NCBI GenBank assembly: GCA_009760855.2
Contig: WPIO01000039.1
Span: forward strand, 623,501 to 687,500
Direction of reading: 5' to 3'
DNA length: 64,000 nt
Source: Cristatella mucedo
Lineage: Eukaryota > Bryozoa > Phylactolaemata > Cristatellidae
Within the stretch, counting starts at the first letter, position 1. Every line of letters starts with the position of its first letter. Positions 1 to 12,587 of this stretch are shown piece by piece. The position numbers were made by a program, and so were the translations under genes. The notes beneath the pieces are model-generated. The model made no database searches, was not told where the DNA came from, and saw nothing but the letters and a program-made list of their open reading frames with translations.

Positions 1-1
1 G

Positions 2-3000
2 GCGGCAGCGGGCGGCGTCGCCTCGGGCGTTGGCTACTACCGCGAGGCCTCCGGCACTCAGGCGAGGCTGACCGGTAGATCCGGCGAGCGAATGGCGACC
101 GCCACGGCAGCAGACGCGGCTGGACGCTCTGGAGAGCTGGTGGCGCCGCAGGCTAGCGCGTATGGTGGTGGCGGCGGCTATCGCGAGCCGTCGTCGTCGG
201 CGCAGCGGCCAGCGGCGGCGCCGTCGTATGGCGCTCCGTCCAGAGAGCGAGCGATGGCGGCGCAGCCGTCGGACCAGCAGCGCGGCGCACGGCCGGCGTC
301 AGCTCGATTTAGCGAAATGCAGAGGCAGCAGCTGCTGCAGCAGCAGCAGCAGCCCGGCGCTGTCTACAACGGACACTTCGCGGACCCAGCGGACCCGCCG
401 GGCCTGACGCCTGACGAGGAAGCGTATCTGGCTCGAATGAAAGACGAGGCGAATCGCCTGGCGAGTTTCAACAACTGGCCATATCCAGAAATCATCGGCG
501 CTCAAGAGCTGGCCGCAGCCGGCTTCTACTACGCCGGTAACTGGCGCTCGGCGGCTGCTTCGCTTTTCCGGCGACGTGGCTGCGCACCGCCGCCGCCGCC
601 GCCGGCCGGCGAGCGTGCACCTTGCAGTGCCGCGAGGGGGAACTAGCGCCACCTAGCGAGGTGGCAGCGACTGCAACAGCGGCAGACGCCGGGTACGGAT
701 TCGTTGGCCCAAACTGACAGCGATGCGCGCCGCGATAATTCGCGTAGCGAACGTGCGTGCGTTGCACGAGGCCAACGTCCGACCTACGCCGGCTGCTTTC
801 ACTTAATTGACGTCCGCTTCCTCGATGATGGGCCCGCTGTGGCGCGTTTCTGCCCACTCCCCCCCCCCCCGCTGTCGTTAGTCGCCTGCGGCGCCACCGA
901 CTGGCACTTCGCACGATGTTTGATCCTGCAAATCGATGTAGACATTGCACATTGCGCGTAAATCGCTGGCTAAAAGGTAGCAAAACACGGTCTGGGGCAA
1001 TTGATCCAGCGGCCTCGTTTTCGTAGCGGTTCGAGAGGCTTGACGAGCTCGCTCGAAGCTCGTTATTAATGGATAGCCGCCTGCCTCAAGACTCCAAGCA
1101 GCCCTTCAACCGCGTCGTGAAGTGGCTCAAGCCTCTTTCCTCAAGTCGCCTCAACGGATAATTTCCTCGAGCTTCACCATACGTATCCTACATTGGGCTC
1201 CACCGTATGTATAATTCGTCGGGCCTCGCCGTACGCTTAATTTCCCCAAGCCTCACAGGAAGTATCATTTCCTCAAGCCTCACGGGATGTGTCATTTCCT
1301 CAAGCCTCACCGGATGTATAATTTCCTCAAGCCTCACCGGATGTATTATTCCTCAAGCCTCAACGTTAAGCCAAGTAGCGACTCGCTCGATCTCGAGTTG
1401 TTAGCAGTAGAATTTGGAGCTCTCCGACCGCGAGACAGGGCAGACTTCAATTTGATTGAGCCTGTGCAATTGCTTCTTGCCGTTCGGCCATTTGCAAATC
1501 GTTTTAGATTTGAACTAACGCGAAGAATGGCGCGCAATTGCCATTATTTAGCAGTTCTCTTCCCTGTGGCCCCCTCCTCATCCTCTTCGTCGCCATCTTA
1601 GCCCTCGTTCCGTTCCATCCGCTTACGCCGCTTACACCGCTCTCGTCCTTTCGGTACTGCATCATTCTCTTCCTCCTCCTCTTCCTCCTCTTCCTCTTGC
1701 TAATCATCGTCCTCCTCTCAGTCTCTGCCTACAGTGCTCCGGGAAAAGACTCGGATGAGACACATATGCGCTCTCCGTAAAAAAGGCCAATCACTGCTAT
1801 TTCGTCGTAGGAGAGGCCGACTACGCGAGCTGTCCCTATTGCGACGTAACGCTGGCCGGCTGGGAGCCCGGCGACGACGCGCTCTCCATGCACATCAAGT
1901 ACAAGCCGGAGTGCACGTTTCTCGACACTCTACCGCTCACCCGTGCGCTCGCTGGCGCGGCCACGATGGGATCGCAAAGCGACGCCGCCCACAGTCCCGC
2001 AAAGGAACCGCCGCATGGCGTGACGGATGCTGCGATGGCGGCGGTCGGACTATCGACTAGCACTTCCGATCTCCGAACCGACGACTACGGGCTGGGCACG
2101 TACCCGTTCGGACAGCCGCCGGCGGCGGCAAGCCTGCTGTACCGGCTCGACGGTGCGGCGGTGGCGGCGGCGGAGTATCTCCTAGCGGCCGAGCAGCCGG
2201 GCGCCGCGTTCGAGTACATGTCTCCTCTGAACGTGCCTGACCTTCGCGTGTACAGTCCGTCGACGACGACGGTGCGCAATCGGTCGAGCGCCGTCTCCAA
2301 CGCGCCGCCGCGAGACGACGCGGCGATGCTGACGGCTCCGCTTCGGAGCGACGAGCCGCGAACCGTTGAGCGCGCTCCCTGGAGCGGCGGCGTTGCTAGC
2401 GGCTTCGCAGCCGCCGCTCACGGATACGCGTCGGAGCAGGCCCAGGCTTACGACGTCGACTATGCGGCGGCGATCGCCTACCGCAGCAGCGTCGCGGAGG
2501 AGGCGGAGGCGCTGTCGCCGTCGAAAAAGGGCAGCAGCGCCGCAGCCGACGCCGCCGCCGCGAGCAGCGGCGGCGGCGGCCGCCAGCGCGGCGCGAGCGC
2601 GGTGCACTCTTCGGACGGCCCTAGCCCGCTGCGCACGAACGTTAGCCAAACTTCCAAGGACGCCGGTGTCACGACGCGCAGCGGGCTCGCCAGCAAGTCG
2701 AACCAGACTCCCGGCGCTGCGGCCGCCGTGTGGCAGCAGCAGCAGGAGGACAGCGCGGCGGAGGCGGCGTCGGCGACGCACGCTTCCGCGTCGGCGTACG
2801 AGCAAGGCCCTCGGTCGAGCGCCTACCGAGCTGCGGCGGCGTCGAGCCGCGGCTTCCACGGCGTCGACGGCGCCGAAGGATCGGCGGCGGCGGTCGCTGC
2901 ACAGGCCCGGTCCGCGTCGGGCGGCGTTGTGGCGCCGACGCGAGAGCCGTCGCGCGAGTCGCCAGAGGGTCGCGCCTCGGCGGCGTGGCAGCCGCCGCAC

Positions 3001-5769
3001 CCTGCCGCCGCCGCCGCCGCCGCCGAGCGCTCGTCGAAGCAGAGCGCGACTTCTCGCAGCGGAGGCGCCGGTGGCGGCGGCGGAGCGGATCCTGGTCTGA
3101 CGGAAGACTATAGCGTGCCGGCAGCGCAGAGCAGCAGACGAGCGGACCGCGTTTGGGCCGAGCCGGCGTCGGCGGAAGGAGCCGCGGCCGCGGCGCCGGC
3201 AGCCGCCGACGCCGCTGCGCTGCTCCCTAGCCGCAGCAGCCAGAGGTCGACGAAAGCTGGCGCGGCCGCCTTCGGCCGCGCCAGCGACGGCGTCAGCGCT
3301 CAGCGTCCGCCGACCGACTTGGGCGCGCCGGCAGCCGCCGCGAGTGCGGCTGCCGCGTCTGGCCGCGGTTCGCGTCAAGCGCTCGGCCAGGGTCAGCAGC
3401 CGGGCTCGCGGCTGGTCGCCGCGCCGCCGCAGCCGATGGATGCGGGGCGGGAGGCGTCGGCGGTCGCCGTCGCCGCCGGGCGAACTTCCACGCTCGCCGC
3501 CGCCGTCGCTCCGTCGCAGCACGGCTCTCGCAGCGGCCAGATGGTGGCTGCGATCGCCGAAGAAGCTGTTGCGCCGGCGGACGCCTACGGACGCCTGTTC
3601 GCTCTCGTCGGGCACGACGCCGGCGGCTCTGACAGCCAGCAACTAGAGCGCCAGCCGAGCGGCGGCGCGTCAACGCGCAGGCCGCAACCGTCGGCCGCCG
3701 CGGTGGCGCCAGAGTACCTCGCAGCTGAATGCGCGCCAGGTCAGAACGCGGGCCGTCTGTCGGCAACGGCGGGATTGAAAAGCGTCGGCTCGCCTCATAG
3801 CGTCTACGAGCCGGCCGCTTCGGCGGGCAGAGTCTCAATGCCGGCGGCAGCCGCGAGGGCGTCTCAAGTTGTCTCCAAAGTGCCCTCGGGTGCTGGCTAC
3901 GCGGCGGATATGGCCGCGTCCCGCGACGGCGGCCAGGTGATGCCGCAGCGCTCGGCCGAGTATCGAGCCAGCGCTGCCGGAGCCGCCGCCGACTTCTCGC
4001 CGCACCAAGACGCCCCGCCGCCGACCGTGCGCGACGCGAGCGCGTCGCCGTCTGCCGCGCCGACGACGGAAGTCCCATACGACGCCACGTTCGATCAAGG
4101 TGCTGGCGTCGCTTCGCCGGCGTACAGCGCCCGTCGGGGCGCGAGCGTCGAGCGAGCGAGACCTTCCTACGCCAGCGCCGCCGCGGACCTACCCGGCGCC
4201 GCGAACGCGGCAGCCGTCCATGGCGGCGGCGGCGGCGGCGTGCAGACGACGTCGGCATCTGGGACGGCATACCCAGCGGGTGAGTCGAGTGCAGCGCTGG
4301 CGGCGCTGCGGCGAGGAGAGAGAGCGCCACGATTGCACGACGTCGCCCCCTCGAGGAGGAGCACTCGGCGAGCGCCGAGGCTCTCGAGCGCACGCACGCA
4401 CCGCCGCCGGATTCCTGCTCTACGCTGCGAGCAATCCGATTCTCCGCCGCCGCGAGCTGCGTCACAAGGGCCCGCGCTGAGGCAAGGCGTTCGCTGCCTC
4501 TTCCTTCGACCCCCACGTCGTCGTCGGATCGAGTCGTGCCGCAGGCGACTGTGATTATCTACCGCAAACGGGGGCGATAGCCGCCGCCTAGTATTTGCAG
4601 TCAATTTAACGAACGAGTTTTCTTTTTCCAATCGGCTGATATTTACCTCAGCCCTGCGACTGCAGTTTCCTTCTTTAAAAGCTCGACCCCCCCTCCCGAG
4701 GACTCGGGTGCGGAACAAAGGCATAAATCGTTCCGCCTCCGACGGGCACCGCGGCAGGATCGGTGCACTTCTGGTTGTCCGTCGGAGAAATCTAGCGCTT
4801 GTCCTCTTAGCATTACGCTTCATATCGCTGTTCGTGCAAATGTGTTTTCCTACACGTGCGCAGGGCGAAGAGCCGGCGCGGCGGAGTAGTTGCCACGCAA
4901 CGAAGCGATCGCGCGAGCGCAGAAGATGTGAGCTTGTAGAGAGATTGAGACCGAGAATTTTTAGTGTTGGTTTTTTTAATTTGAAAACTTTAATGTACGT
5001 GCGCATTCCCACGCTCGCGCATGCACACACGCTCGCGTAGCTATCAATAGATCGCATATACCAAACAATCGAGCAAGCAAAAACAAGCAAGCCTAAATAA
5101 ATGTTCAATGCGCATTAAGCAAGTCTCAAGTTTTGACGTGGAGAGTATTTTGCAGACTGATACACCGATTCTTGTTTGCTCTTCTATTTGGACTTTCTAT
5201 CCGACTCATTCTCGCTCGGGGTGGGGTTTATATTATTTTCAATATCTAAATTATTTATTATATTATTATAATTATAGCATAGACAATATTTTTGTCAGTT
5301 ACGGCACCTTGAAGACCTTGTGGCCTTACCGGGGCTCTTGGCACATCCAGCCATTTTTGCCTGCACTCCGATGACGGACAGGCTGTGTTCAGTTTACCTA
5401 CCAGCTCTGCACAATGGCGGACGCATGGCTACTCATTTGGCGAGGCAGCGAGCGTCTGTCGACCGACGCGCCGCCCCGAGGCGCCGAGCTAGCAAGAGCG
5501 GGGCGGCCGGGGGCGGGCGGAGCACGCGTCGCTTGGCGACGCACTTTGCGTAGAATTCCGGACCTATTGCCATGCGGCGCTCGTAAAACGCTGCGGCTCA
5601 CGCCTCTTTGCGAGCCGCCGGATGAATGCGGTTGAAAGCCAATAGACCGAAAGCCGGTGAGCTGAGAGCGCTGGGAAAGCGCGAGAGTCCGGTCGTGCGC
5701 GACTCAGGACGCGATTCGACGCTGTCGGTTCCTATACGCCGCACTCTGTTCGCTCTCTCTCTCTCATTT

Positions 5770-5806
<37 letters not shown>

Positions 5807-6040
5807 TGCTCCCTCTCTCTCCTCTATCTCTCTCTCTCCCCTCTCTCTCTCTCTCTCTCTCTCGTTCGCTCTCTCTCTCTCTCTCTCTCATTCGCTCTCT
5901 TCCACTCTCTCTCCCCCTCTTTCTCTCTCTCTCTCTCTCGTTTGCTCCCTCTCTCTCTCTCCCCTCCCTCTCTCTCTCTCTCCCCCTCTCTCTCGTTCAC
6001 GCTCTGACTCTCATTCGCTCTCTTCCACTCTCCCTCCCCA

Positions 6041-6083
<43 letters not shown>

Positions 6084-6575
6084 TGCTCCCTCTCTCTCTC
6101 CCCTCTCTCTCTCTCTCATTCGCTCTCTTCCACTCTCTCTCCCCCTCTTTCTCTCGCAGCCGTTCTCTCTCCGTGGTTGCAGTTGCTCCTCGCTCTTGGA
6201 GCTCGCGTGCGTTGCATCGACCGATGCTCGACTCGGCCGCCGCAGCGGCTCGCGTTTGGGAGCAGGGCGCGGCGGCCAGCCATCGGCTGCTGCGTCGGCC
6301 GGCGGCGCATGCGGAGCGCGTCTGACCGACGCAGCCGTCTCTCGTCTGTTTGCTCCACTCGCGCGATCCGCGTTTCAGAGGCTCGCAACAATAGCGCAGC
6401 TAATCAGACGGGCAATTCTCCGCTCGGCGATCGGGCGTCGACCTACTTTGCGTCACCTTGCGGGCACCGCTTGAGCCACGATCAAGCGGCGGACAGCCCG
6501 CTCAATTGTCCGACCTGCGGATGGACCATCGACGTGCTGTCCAAGGTTCGCGGCAGCGGCACCGCTCTCGACTAG
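2..6575 (+). CDS. BIR-domain (IAP-family) protein with long Ala/Ser-rich region and C-terminal half-RING; 5' partial
   Basis: Three exons fit: about 2-536, 1811-4279 and 6379-6575 (TAG). The reading frame is open to the left edge, so the start lies outside. Exon 1 ends in the first half of a BIR domain (RLASFNNWP near 455, then AAGFYYAG) at a GT donor (537). Exon 2 completes it with Cys codons at 1831 and 1840, His at 1891 and Cys at 1912, giving exactly C-x2-C-x16-H-x6-C, with GWEPGDD between. Phase is kept at both junctions. About 780 residues of Ala/Ser/Gly-rich low complexity follow to a GTGAGT donor (4280). Exon 3 carries PCGH (6456-6467) and CPTC (6507-6518), like the second half of an IAP RING; the first CxxC of a RING is absent. 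BIR proteins act in caspase inhibition or chromosome segregation; which one applies here is not decidable. The BIR call is firm; the junction to exon 3 is an inference from phase and motif. Confidence 0.8.
1156..1365. repeat. 29-bp-period minisatellite in intron 1 of the BIR gene
   Basis: About seven diverging tandem copies of a roughly 29-bp unit containing CCTCAAGCCTCACCGGATGT. The last four copies are nearly identical and the first ones are more decayed. It lies inside the intron that splits the BIR domain (537-1810). Confidence 0.8.
5752..6152. repeat. (CT)n microsatellite tract
   Basis: About 400 bp of almost pure CT/CTC repeat with interspersed CGTTTGCTC and CATTCGCTC units, in the intron before the last exon of the BIR gene. 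The apparent Leu/Ser-rich open frames here are artefacts of the repeat. It may be transcribed as a very long polypyrimidine run upstream of the acceptor at 6378. Confidence 0.9.
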
Positions 6576-7430
6576 AGCGTAGAAGGCAACGAAGGCGGCG
6601 GCGAAGCGAGGACGAAGAGACGGATGGCGATCGACGCGGAGCGTCGAGAGTCCGGACATTGCCTTCGGCTGGCGACGCTCCGCCGCGCGTCCTGAGCGCC
6701 GCCTCGCGGGCCCGCGCGCGCCTCACTCGTGTGCGCGTACGACTTGCAGTTCAACTGCGGGACGCATACCGCACGTAGATTTCGGAATCGTATCGGCTCT
6801 TCGCTGAGCTGTCTCGCGCTGCTCCAAAGTCAATCGATCGCGACGCGCCAGGCGCAGCATCCGGGCTGTCTTAGATTCGCGTGTCTTTGGCGTTATTTTG
6901 TTTTGTGCTCGCGCTTTTGCGTTCGCTCACGATTCTAATGAAATACACTCTGATCATTCAGTAGAAAGTGGTACTTTTTTTAGGAGTCACTCACGATGCG
7001 ACATAGGGTACGTAGCTAGGTCTTTAAGGGTGCTAAACCTTAACATTGAATACGATAAAACTGAAGTCGACAGGTGATAAAATCCTTCAGTTGGCTGGCT
7101 GGGGGGACGGTTTTTGAATATGCGGCGCTGACCATACTGTTGCAGATAGCCCACGGAAATATAAATGCCAAAAGCAAAATGCACTCTCCTAGTTGAAAAT
7201 TAGTTGCCATGTGAACAAGATCGAAAGTGAGAAATTGGAAACTTAGGAGGTACCAAACATCGACAGCAACGGATGCGGAACAGAAGAGAACGAAGCGTCG
7301 AGCAGACTCCACTCATCAGTCAGAGACAGCGAGGAAAACATGCAGCAGAAAGCCATGCCACTCAGAATCTTACTGCCGAAACTCGATGAACGCGCGCAAT
7401 TGTAGCCCAAACTTGAACAAATAAATAAAT
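6576..7430. other. 3' flank of the BIR gene, no gene seen
   Basis: GC-rich to about 6,930 and then AT-richer. The first part is probably the BIR gene's 3' UTR. No conserved protein or RNA gene was recognised in the rest. Confidence 0.4.
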
Positions 7431-7600
7431 ACTAGCTGATTTAACAGCCTTTTTTTATAGCGACAGAAGAGACTTGAAGGCTATCATCACCGCTTGCAGT
7501 GGCGATAACAGATTACCCACCCTAGGACTTTAACCCACGACCTCGGGACCGAGGTCATGAAAAGCAACCTCCTTTCCTAGTGTGCCATCACGGCTCACCA
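7431..7600 (-). mobile_element. tRNA-derived SINE, family C, minus orientation
   Basis: On the minus strand it starts with a tRNA-like head (GGTGAGCCGTGATGGCACAC) and an altered B-box region (GAGGTCGTGGGTTAAAGTCC). It ends with GCTGTTAAATCAGCTAGTA, the same tail as the copy at 57,419-57,580. Confidence 0.65.
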
Positions 7601-8228
7601 ACTCAAAGGCGACAAGTGACTTCAGAAGGAGCCATCAGGAACGCCAGGCGTTCGAAACTCAACAAATGTATCGCATAGGACGAACTCAGCAGCAGGAGCA
7701 GACGAACGATTGAAAAAGCCAGTGAGGCGGGCTCACCGGAGGACACTCGGGCACAGCGGACACTCGGGCACAGCGGACACTAGCACTCGCCTACCGAAGC
7801 GAAGTTGCACATTCCCTAGTTTTTCACGGGTATGCGCAAGCCTAAAAATACTGACATACCGATGGCCCCTTCTGTCGAACGCGTCGACGTCTTGAGGCCG
7901 TGCGCCGAAGGCTTGACGCCCATCGCAGTAAAGAAAGCATGCTGCTCATCGAGCAGGCGCGTTTACTGCAACTGTCGGCCTAAAAGGCCTTGGCGGCTAT
8001 TGCCACTGCTGGCCGCAGGCAACACAGGATTGCCTGCGGCAGGACTAGAGTCCACAGCCTAGACTGTGCAGTGCGAGCACGTAGCCGCCGCGCTAAGGCC
8101 CAGCTTCCAGAGCCACTTTCGACGCCTTAAGGCCTAGCCTAGGCTCACACCGGTAGCCATCGCTGACCGGTACTGTACACGCGGTCTGCTCGACCCTGAG
8201 GCGGAGCAACGCCAGAGTGCAGCAGTCT

Positions 8229-8230
8229 TG

Positions 8231-8264
<34 letters not shown>

Positions 8265-8600
8265 ATTTGTATAGCATCCTCGGAGAACTGAGCCTTTTTC
8301 TAGGCAATTTACAGATGCTGCATAGAAAGCGTTATCAAATGATCGGTGGTAACATCCGCAAGCAGCAGGCACGGTGTACGCAGGTACATGCATGTACACG
8401 AAGGACGAATCACGAAGACCCACCGGATGCTGTGATAACAGGTGAGCTTCAAGCTTCCTTTTGAATGTCACAATGTCAGAGGACGTTGCGACGTGCGTCG
8501 GTAGTGAGTTCCGAGCTTTAGGAGCATAGGAACTAAAGGCACGGTCTCCAACGGTTTTGAGGTCCATTTCTCCCCGACCCTTGGTCTTTACCTGGAACCC
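8229..8600 (-). mobile_element. 5'-truncated non-LTR retrotransposon (LINE) 3' end
   Basis: On the minus strand a frame reads [20 protein letters not shown] followed by FKRKLEAHLLSQ. This is the typical C-terminal signature of L2/CR1-like reverse-transcriptase proteins (R-A-F-x-x-x-A-P-x-x-x-N-S-L-P ... F-K-x-x-L). The 3' UTR ends with a GGATGCTATACAAATGTATT tail and a (TAA)n run at 8,231-8,262. The open frame continues upstream to about 8,732, but its LINE origin there is less clear. Several copies of the same family lie in this window. Confidence 0.75.
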
Positions 8601-8732
8601 TGGTTCCTGCGGGCAGCCGGACAGTCTGCGGCGAGAGGGTGACGGTAAGTTTAACTGCAGATTTAATAATGAACGAGAAAGGACGCCGGGACGACCTGAA
8701 CAGTCAATCTTACTGCCAGGAGAGCTGAGCAA

Positions 8733-10429
8733 ATGCGACGTTCGTCTTCGGTTAAATGTCGACCACGCCCCCTCACGGAAATGTCATGTATCGTGTCTCC
8801 ATCTGCTTCTCCACAAAGCCGCGCTGACTAAACCGGAGTTTCGCAGGGAGGAGAGTTGAATCTAGCAGAGCAGTCAGAGCCCGAGTGGCTTTTGCGGTGC
8901 GCATGTGCCAAAAGACTCCATCTCACGCAGCGAAGGCAGAGTGGTAGTAGCGTCGTAGTAGCCGAGTCCGGTTGAGGGCAGTTGAGGAGGTAGCGAGAAG
9001 CAGGAAGAAAGTGGCAGCTCGTGGGGCGGCTGAAAGGTATGACGGTTACATTTGCTGGTAATAATGCTTCAGGCCTGTCTCCTATCTGGATATTAGTTTC
9101 CACTCTCGTGCAAACAACGCGCATCCAGATCGCCGTGTTTTTGGAGTCTCTGACGTTTTCTAATAAGACTCCGTAGCAGTGCTACACAGCGGCGCGGCCT
9201 TTTTTCATTGGAGAGCGCAGTGGGCTGATTTCTTGCTCTAACTGCGCTATCTATTTCTTGCACAGTCTCGAATCAGGTCTGGCCTACACATGGGTATGCG
9301 CAAAACCGGATGACTCAAACCTTGAACATTCCCAAACTAGTACGAGACACAATCGTCGAGAATCATTTTTCTAGCGGGGAGATGGGATTATTGGCACATT
9401 CAAAAATTCTCAATTCGACAATTTCTGATTGTGCGGCCAGCCACTATACTTCAAAAAGTGAGACTGTTAACGACCCGACCTGAAACACGCTAAGAGGTTA
9501 ATTTTGCACGTTTTTGCACTTACTAACAAGGAGGCACTGTGCGTCATTTACTTCATTTATGGCATTCACATATTAACACTACCTTGTGGTAATATTTTTG
9601 GTCTTGATTTTGTAAAACGCTGTACTTTTCAGATTTTTTGATGACTAGGATGCGTTGATTGTTCGGGCTACCTCTGTATACTAAATATATAAAACACAAA
9701 TGTCTGCACGTGAAAATGATGGACAGCGGTTATCAACCGGTAGGTCGCGACTCCTTTGAGGGTCGAACGACGCTTGCACAAGGGTCACCTAAGACCATCG
9801 GAAAACACGCATTTCCACATTTTGCACACAATAGTTTTATTATTGGGGTCGCCACAACACAAGGAAATGTATTAAAGGGTCACGGCATTGGGGAGGTTGA
9901 GAACCACTGGGATAGAATATTATCCGTCCATGTGTTTGCACACACACACACACACGCACGTACACACACACACACGCACACACACACACACACACACAAA
10001 CACACGCACACACATACAAACACACGAAAAAATATATATACCTGTGTATGTGTAAGTGTACATATGTATATCATAGCAATAAAACCAAGAGCCAGAGCGA
10101 GATTTCAAGCACATCTACGAAGAGTGGGTTGTCGGAAGTGTGCTTGCACCCTGAATAGGATATGTAGTTTCGATTGACCCTCCTATTAAAGCTCAGCTGC
10201 TGTAATTCATTTTTCGGTGGGTACTTTCAGCTCTAGACTGGGCTGAGGGAAAACTGGCTCGTACTTCTGCAGGCTGACTATTGCTACAGGTTCACTTACA
10301 TGTGCTCAACATAGTGCCGTAAACTTCTGTCACGTCCCTATGCGCCAGCATAGAATTATATGCACGTACTTGTAAGCCAATAACTTTAGAACAGAGGCCG
10401 GGGCGGGGGCGGGGGCGTTGGGGGGGGGG
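8733..10429. other. intergenic, left flank of the viral element
   Basis: No gene recognised. It contains a CA microsatellite and ends in a G-rich run (10,400-10,429) that served as the insertion target. Confidence 0.5.
9938..10025. repeat. (CA)n microsatellite
   Basis: About 90 bp of CA repeat with a few CG and TA interruptions. The open frames across it are repeat artefacts. Confidence 0.9.
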
Positions 10430-10683
10430 CAGTAGTATGTGATTTTTCCATTTCGCACCCTGACCCTCACTCGAGCACACTCCAAAATTCGACCTCGCTA
10501 TCGCTCGGTCACCTTTTGGAGTGGCCCTCCTGAGTGTCAGTGTCCGAAAAAGAAAAATCAAATCCTACTCCAACAGGTGTTGCTTCGGAGCAATGGAAAA
10601 CAATAGACTACTAACAATATTACAAAATTTAGTTATTATATATTATAGTAAATTTTTTTAGAGTTTCTAAATTTGATTTAAAG
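10430..10683 (+). repeat. left terminal inverted repeat of the Polinton
   Basis: 254 bp matching the reverse complement of 19,688-19,941 with scattered substitutions and short indels (roughly 90% by eye). The outermost bases are CAGTAGTATGTGATTTTTCC. The outer half is GC-rich and the inner half is very AT-rich. Confidence 0.9.
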
Positions 10684-10773
10684 AAAAATATTTATATATT
10701 ATAAAGATATCTGAAATAAATTCATTTTCACGGCGTGAGGGAGAATCTTTCAACGACCATGCAAAAAGATTAG

Positions 10774-11072
10774 TATTTTTCTTATGAGCAGCGTTTTAAT
10801 GTTAAGCCTCCTTTTACTAAGAAGTATGGCAAGTCAACTAGAATTGTTCATTATCCAGTTTCTGCAGTTGATATAAAAGAATTGATTGAACGTCTTTCTG
10901 CTAATGAAATAATTAAATCTAAAAAATCAGAAAGTAAAAATTGTTTTTATAAAGAAGCAAAACGTCTTTGTAAGATTGATACTAGTGGATGGTTTTTTAG
11001 TTAGAAAGAGTACTAGTGGTAGTTTAATAGATTATGAGTATGAAGGCTTTGAGGCAGAAGATGCAGATTAGA
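10774..11072 (+). pseudogene. broken ORF at the left end of the element, unknown
   Basis: Frame 10,774-11,004 is open up to a TAG at 11,002, and a shifted frame stays open to about 11,072, so a single-base frameshift is likely. There is no start codon in frame. The composition (Lys/Ile/Ser-rich) matches the element's other genes. It could be the N-terminal part of the polymerase gene that follows or a separate small gene; I do not recognise it. Confidence 0.45.
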
Positions 11073-11073
11073 A

Positions 11074-12587
11074 GTGTTTAAGAAAAAAGTCTCTCCTGGA
11101 TTAGTTAATGTTATGAAAGACATCTCTATTCAATATGGCAATGTGAAAATGAGTCTTCTTTTGCAACTGAAGATAGAAAATGCTAAGAAAGATATTATCT
11201 ATGCTCCAATTAATGGTCTTTCCCCAATAGCATTAAGTAGAGTTTCTCATCTTAATTCAATAATTGATAAACATTTTGCAAAGATTAATAATACTGTAGA
11301 TGAATTGAATAAAGGTGGTTCTTCTTTTAGAATTGTTGGCATATCTAATGCATTTGCAAAGTTTACAGTTTTTACTCCACAAATTGGAGGCTCGTATTGT
11401 GAATTACCAATAAAGTTAAGAAATAAGAGATGTGTTATAAATATAAAAAATGCAGATGTAAACTTTTGCGCATTGTGGTGTGTTCTGAGAGCATTACACC
11501 CGAGAGAGAATCATCCAGAAGCAATTCATGATTTAAGACAAATAATGCTTGAGAAGTATTCAGATATACTACCTCTAATAAAACATCTATTCTTTCCTGT
11601 AGATGATAAAGATTCAAGAAACCCGTTTATGGTCAATGGTAACGTACCAATTAGAGTAGAAGATAGTCCAAAACTTGCAAAATTATTCAATGTTTCAATA
11701 AATGTTTATATGAGTATAACAATTCAGTCTATCCATTAATTGTTTGTTCAGAGGAAGGTGAAAACCATATAGATTTGCTTCTTTATTCTTATAGAGGAAG
11801 ATCTCACTATTTACTAGTAACAAATTTTAATGCACTTTGTAGAACAGATAAAGATAGTGGTAGAAGATTATTTTGTAGAAGATGTCTCTCAAGATTTCAT
11901 GAACGAGAAAAGTTGGATAAACATGCTGCAGATTGTAATTCAGAGCATTGTGGAACCTCAAGAATAAAAATGCCAGCAGCTAATACAAGAAAAGATGGAA
12001 CAGGAGATTTAGTTATGTTTAGAGATTTTGACAAAATGATTAAATCGCCATTAACTGCATATGCAGATTTTGAATGTTTACTAGGAAAAATTAATAAACC
12101 AGAAGAATCAGTAAAAGGATCTGTAAATCAACATAAACCTAGTTCTGCTGGCTATGTAATTTTAAATCATGAAGGAAAGGTTGCAACAAAGTATAAGCAA
12201 ACTTTCGGTGCTGACTGTGTTAAGGATTTTATTGTATCTTTAAAGAAAGATTGTAAAGAACAGATAGAGAATCTAAAAGTAATACTTAAAAAATATGAAG
12301 TTTTTGATAGAGAAAATATGCCAAAAGAAGAAAAAGAAAATTACAATAATGCATCTGCCTGTTGGATTTGTGGAAAATGCTTAACTGAAGACAAAAAAGT
12401 CCTTGATCACTGCCATCTTACTGGAAAATATAGAGGTGCGGCACATGATTTATGGAACAAAAAACTTTGTCCAAAAAACTTTAAACTTCCTGTTTATATT
12501 CATAATCTAAGGGGATATGATTCACATCTGATTGTTAGTGCGCTTAATTGTGATGAGGATAAAAAACAAGTAATTGCATATATAAGA
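11074..12587 (+). pseudogene. protein-primed type-B DNA polymerase, N-terminal and exonuclease part only
   Basis: The first frame (11,074-11,739) has a conserved N-terminal segment with INIKNADVNFCALWCVLRA. A frameshift near 11,710-11,775 leads to the second frame. Its residues (numbered from 11,775) show a zinc-knuckle FCRRC...H...C (33-54), the 3'-5' exonuclease motif I AYADFE (95-100), and an endonuclease-VII/HNH-like insert CWICGKC...LDHCHLTGKYRG (196-221). Exonuclease motif II YIHNLRGYDSHLI ends near 253. This is the layout of Polinton/adintovirus polymerases. The palm domain with its catalytic aspartates is missing: the frame runs after about residue 265 straight into the penton gene. 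The product could not synthesise DNA. Confidence 0.82.

Noticed and set aside
2182-3642. 486-codon open frame on the minus strand
   Set aside because: Shadow of the GC-rich coding exon: Arg-rich, no motif, caused by GCC/GGC codons on the other strand.
1888-4554. The long open frame as one 888-residue protein ending at 4,554
   Set aside because: The BIR needs upstream exon sequence, and after the GTGAGT donor at 4,280 the frame turns into Arg-rich intron-like sequence; the exon was ended at 4,279.
5626-6474. 282-codon Leu/Ser frame and neighbours
   Set aside because: Translation of a CT microsatellite.
9659-10177. 172-codon frame with His/Thr repeat
   Set aside because: CA microsatellite artefact.
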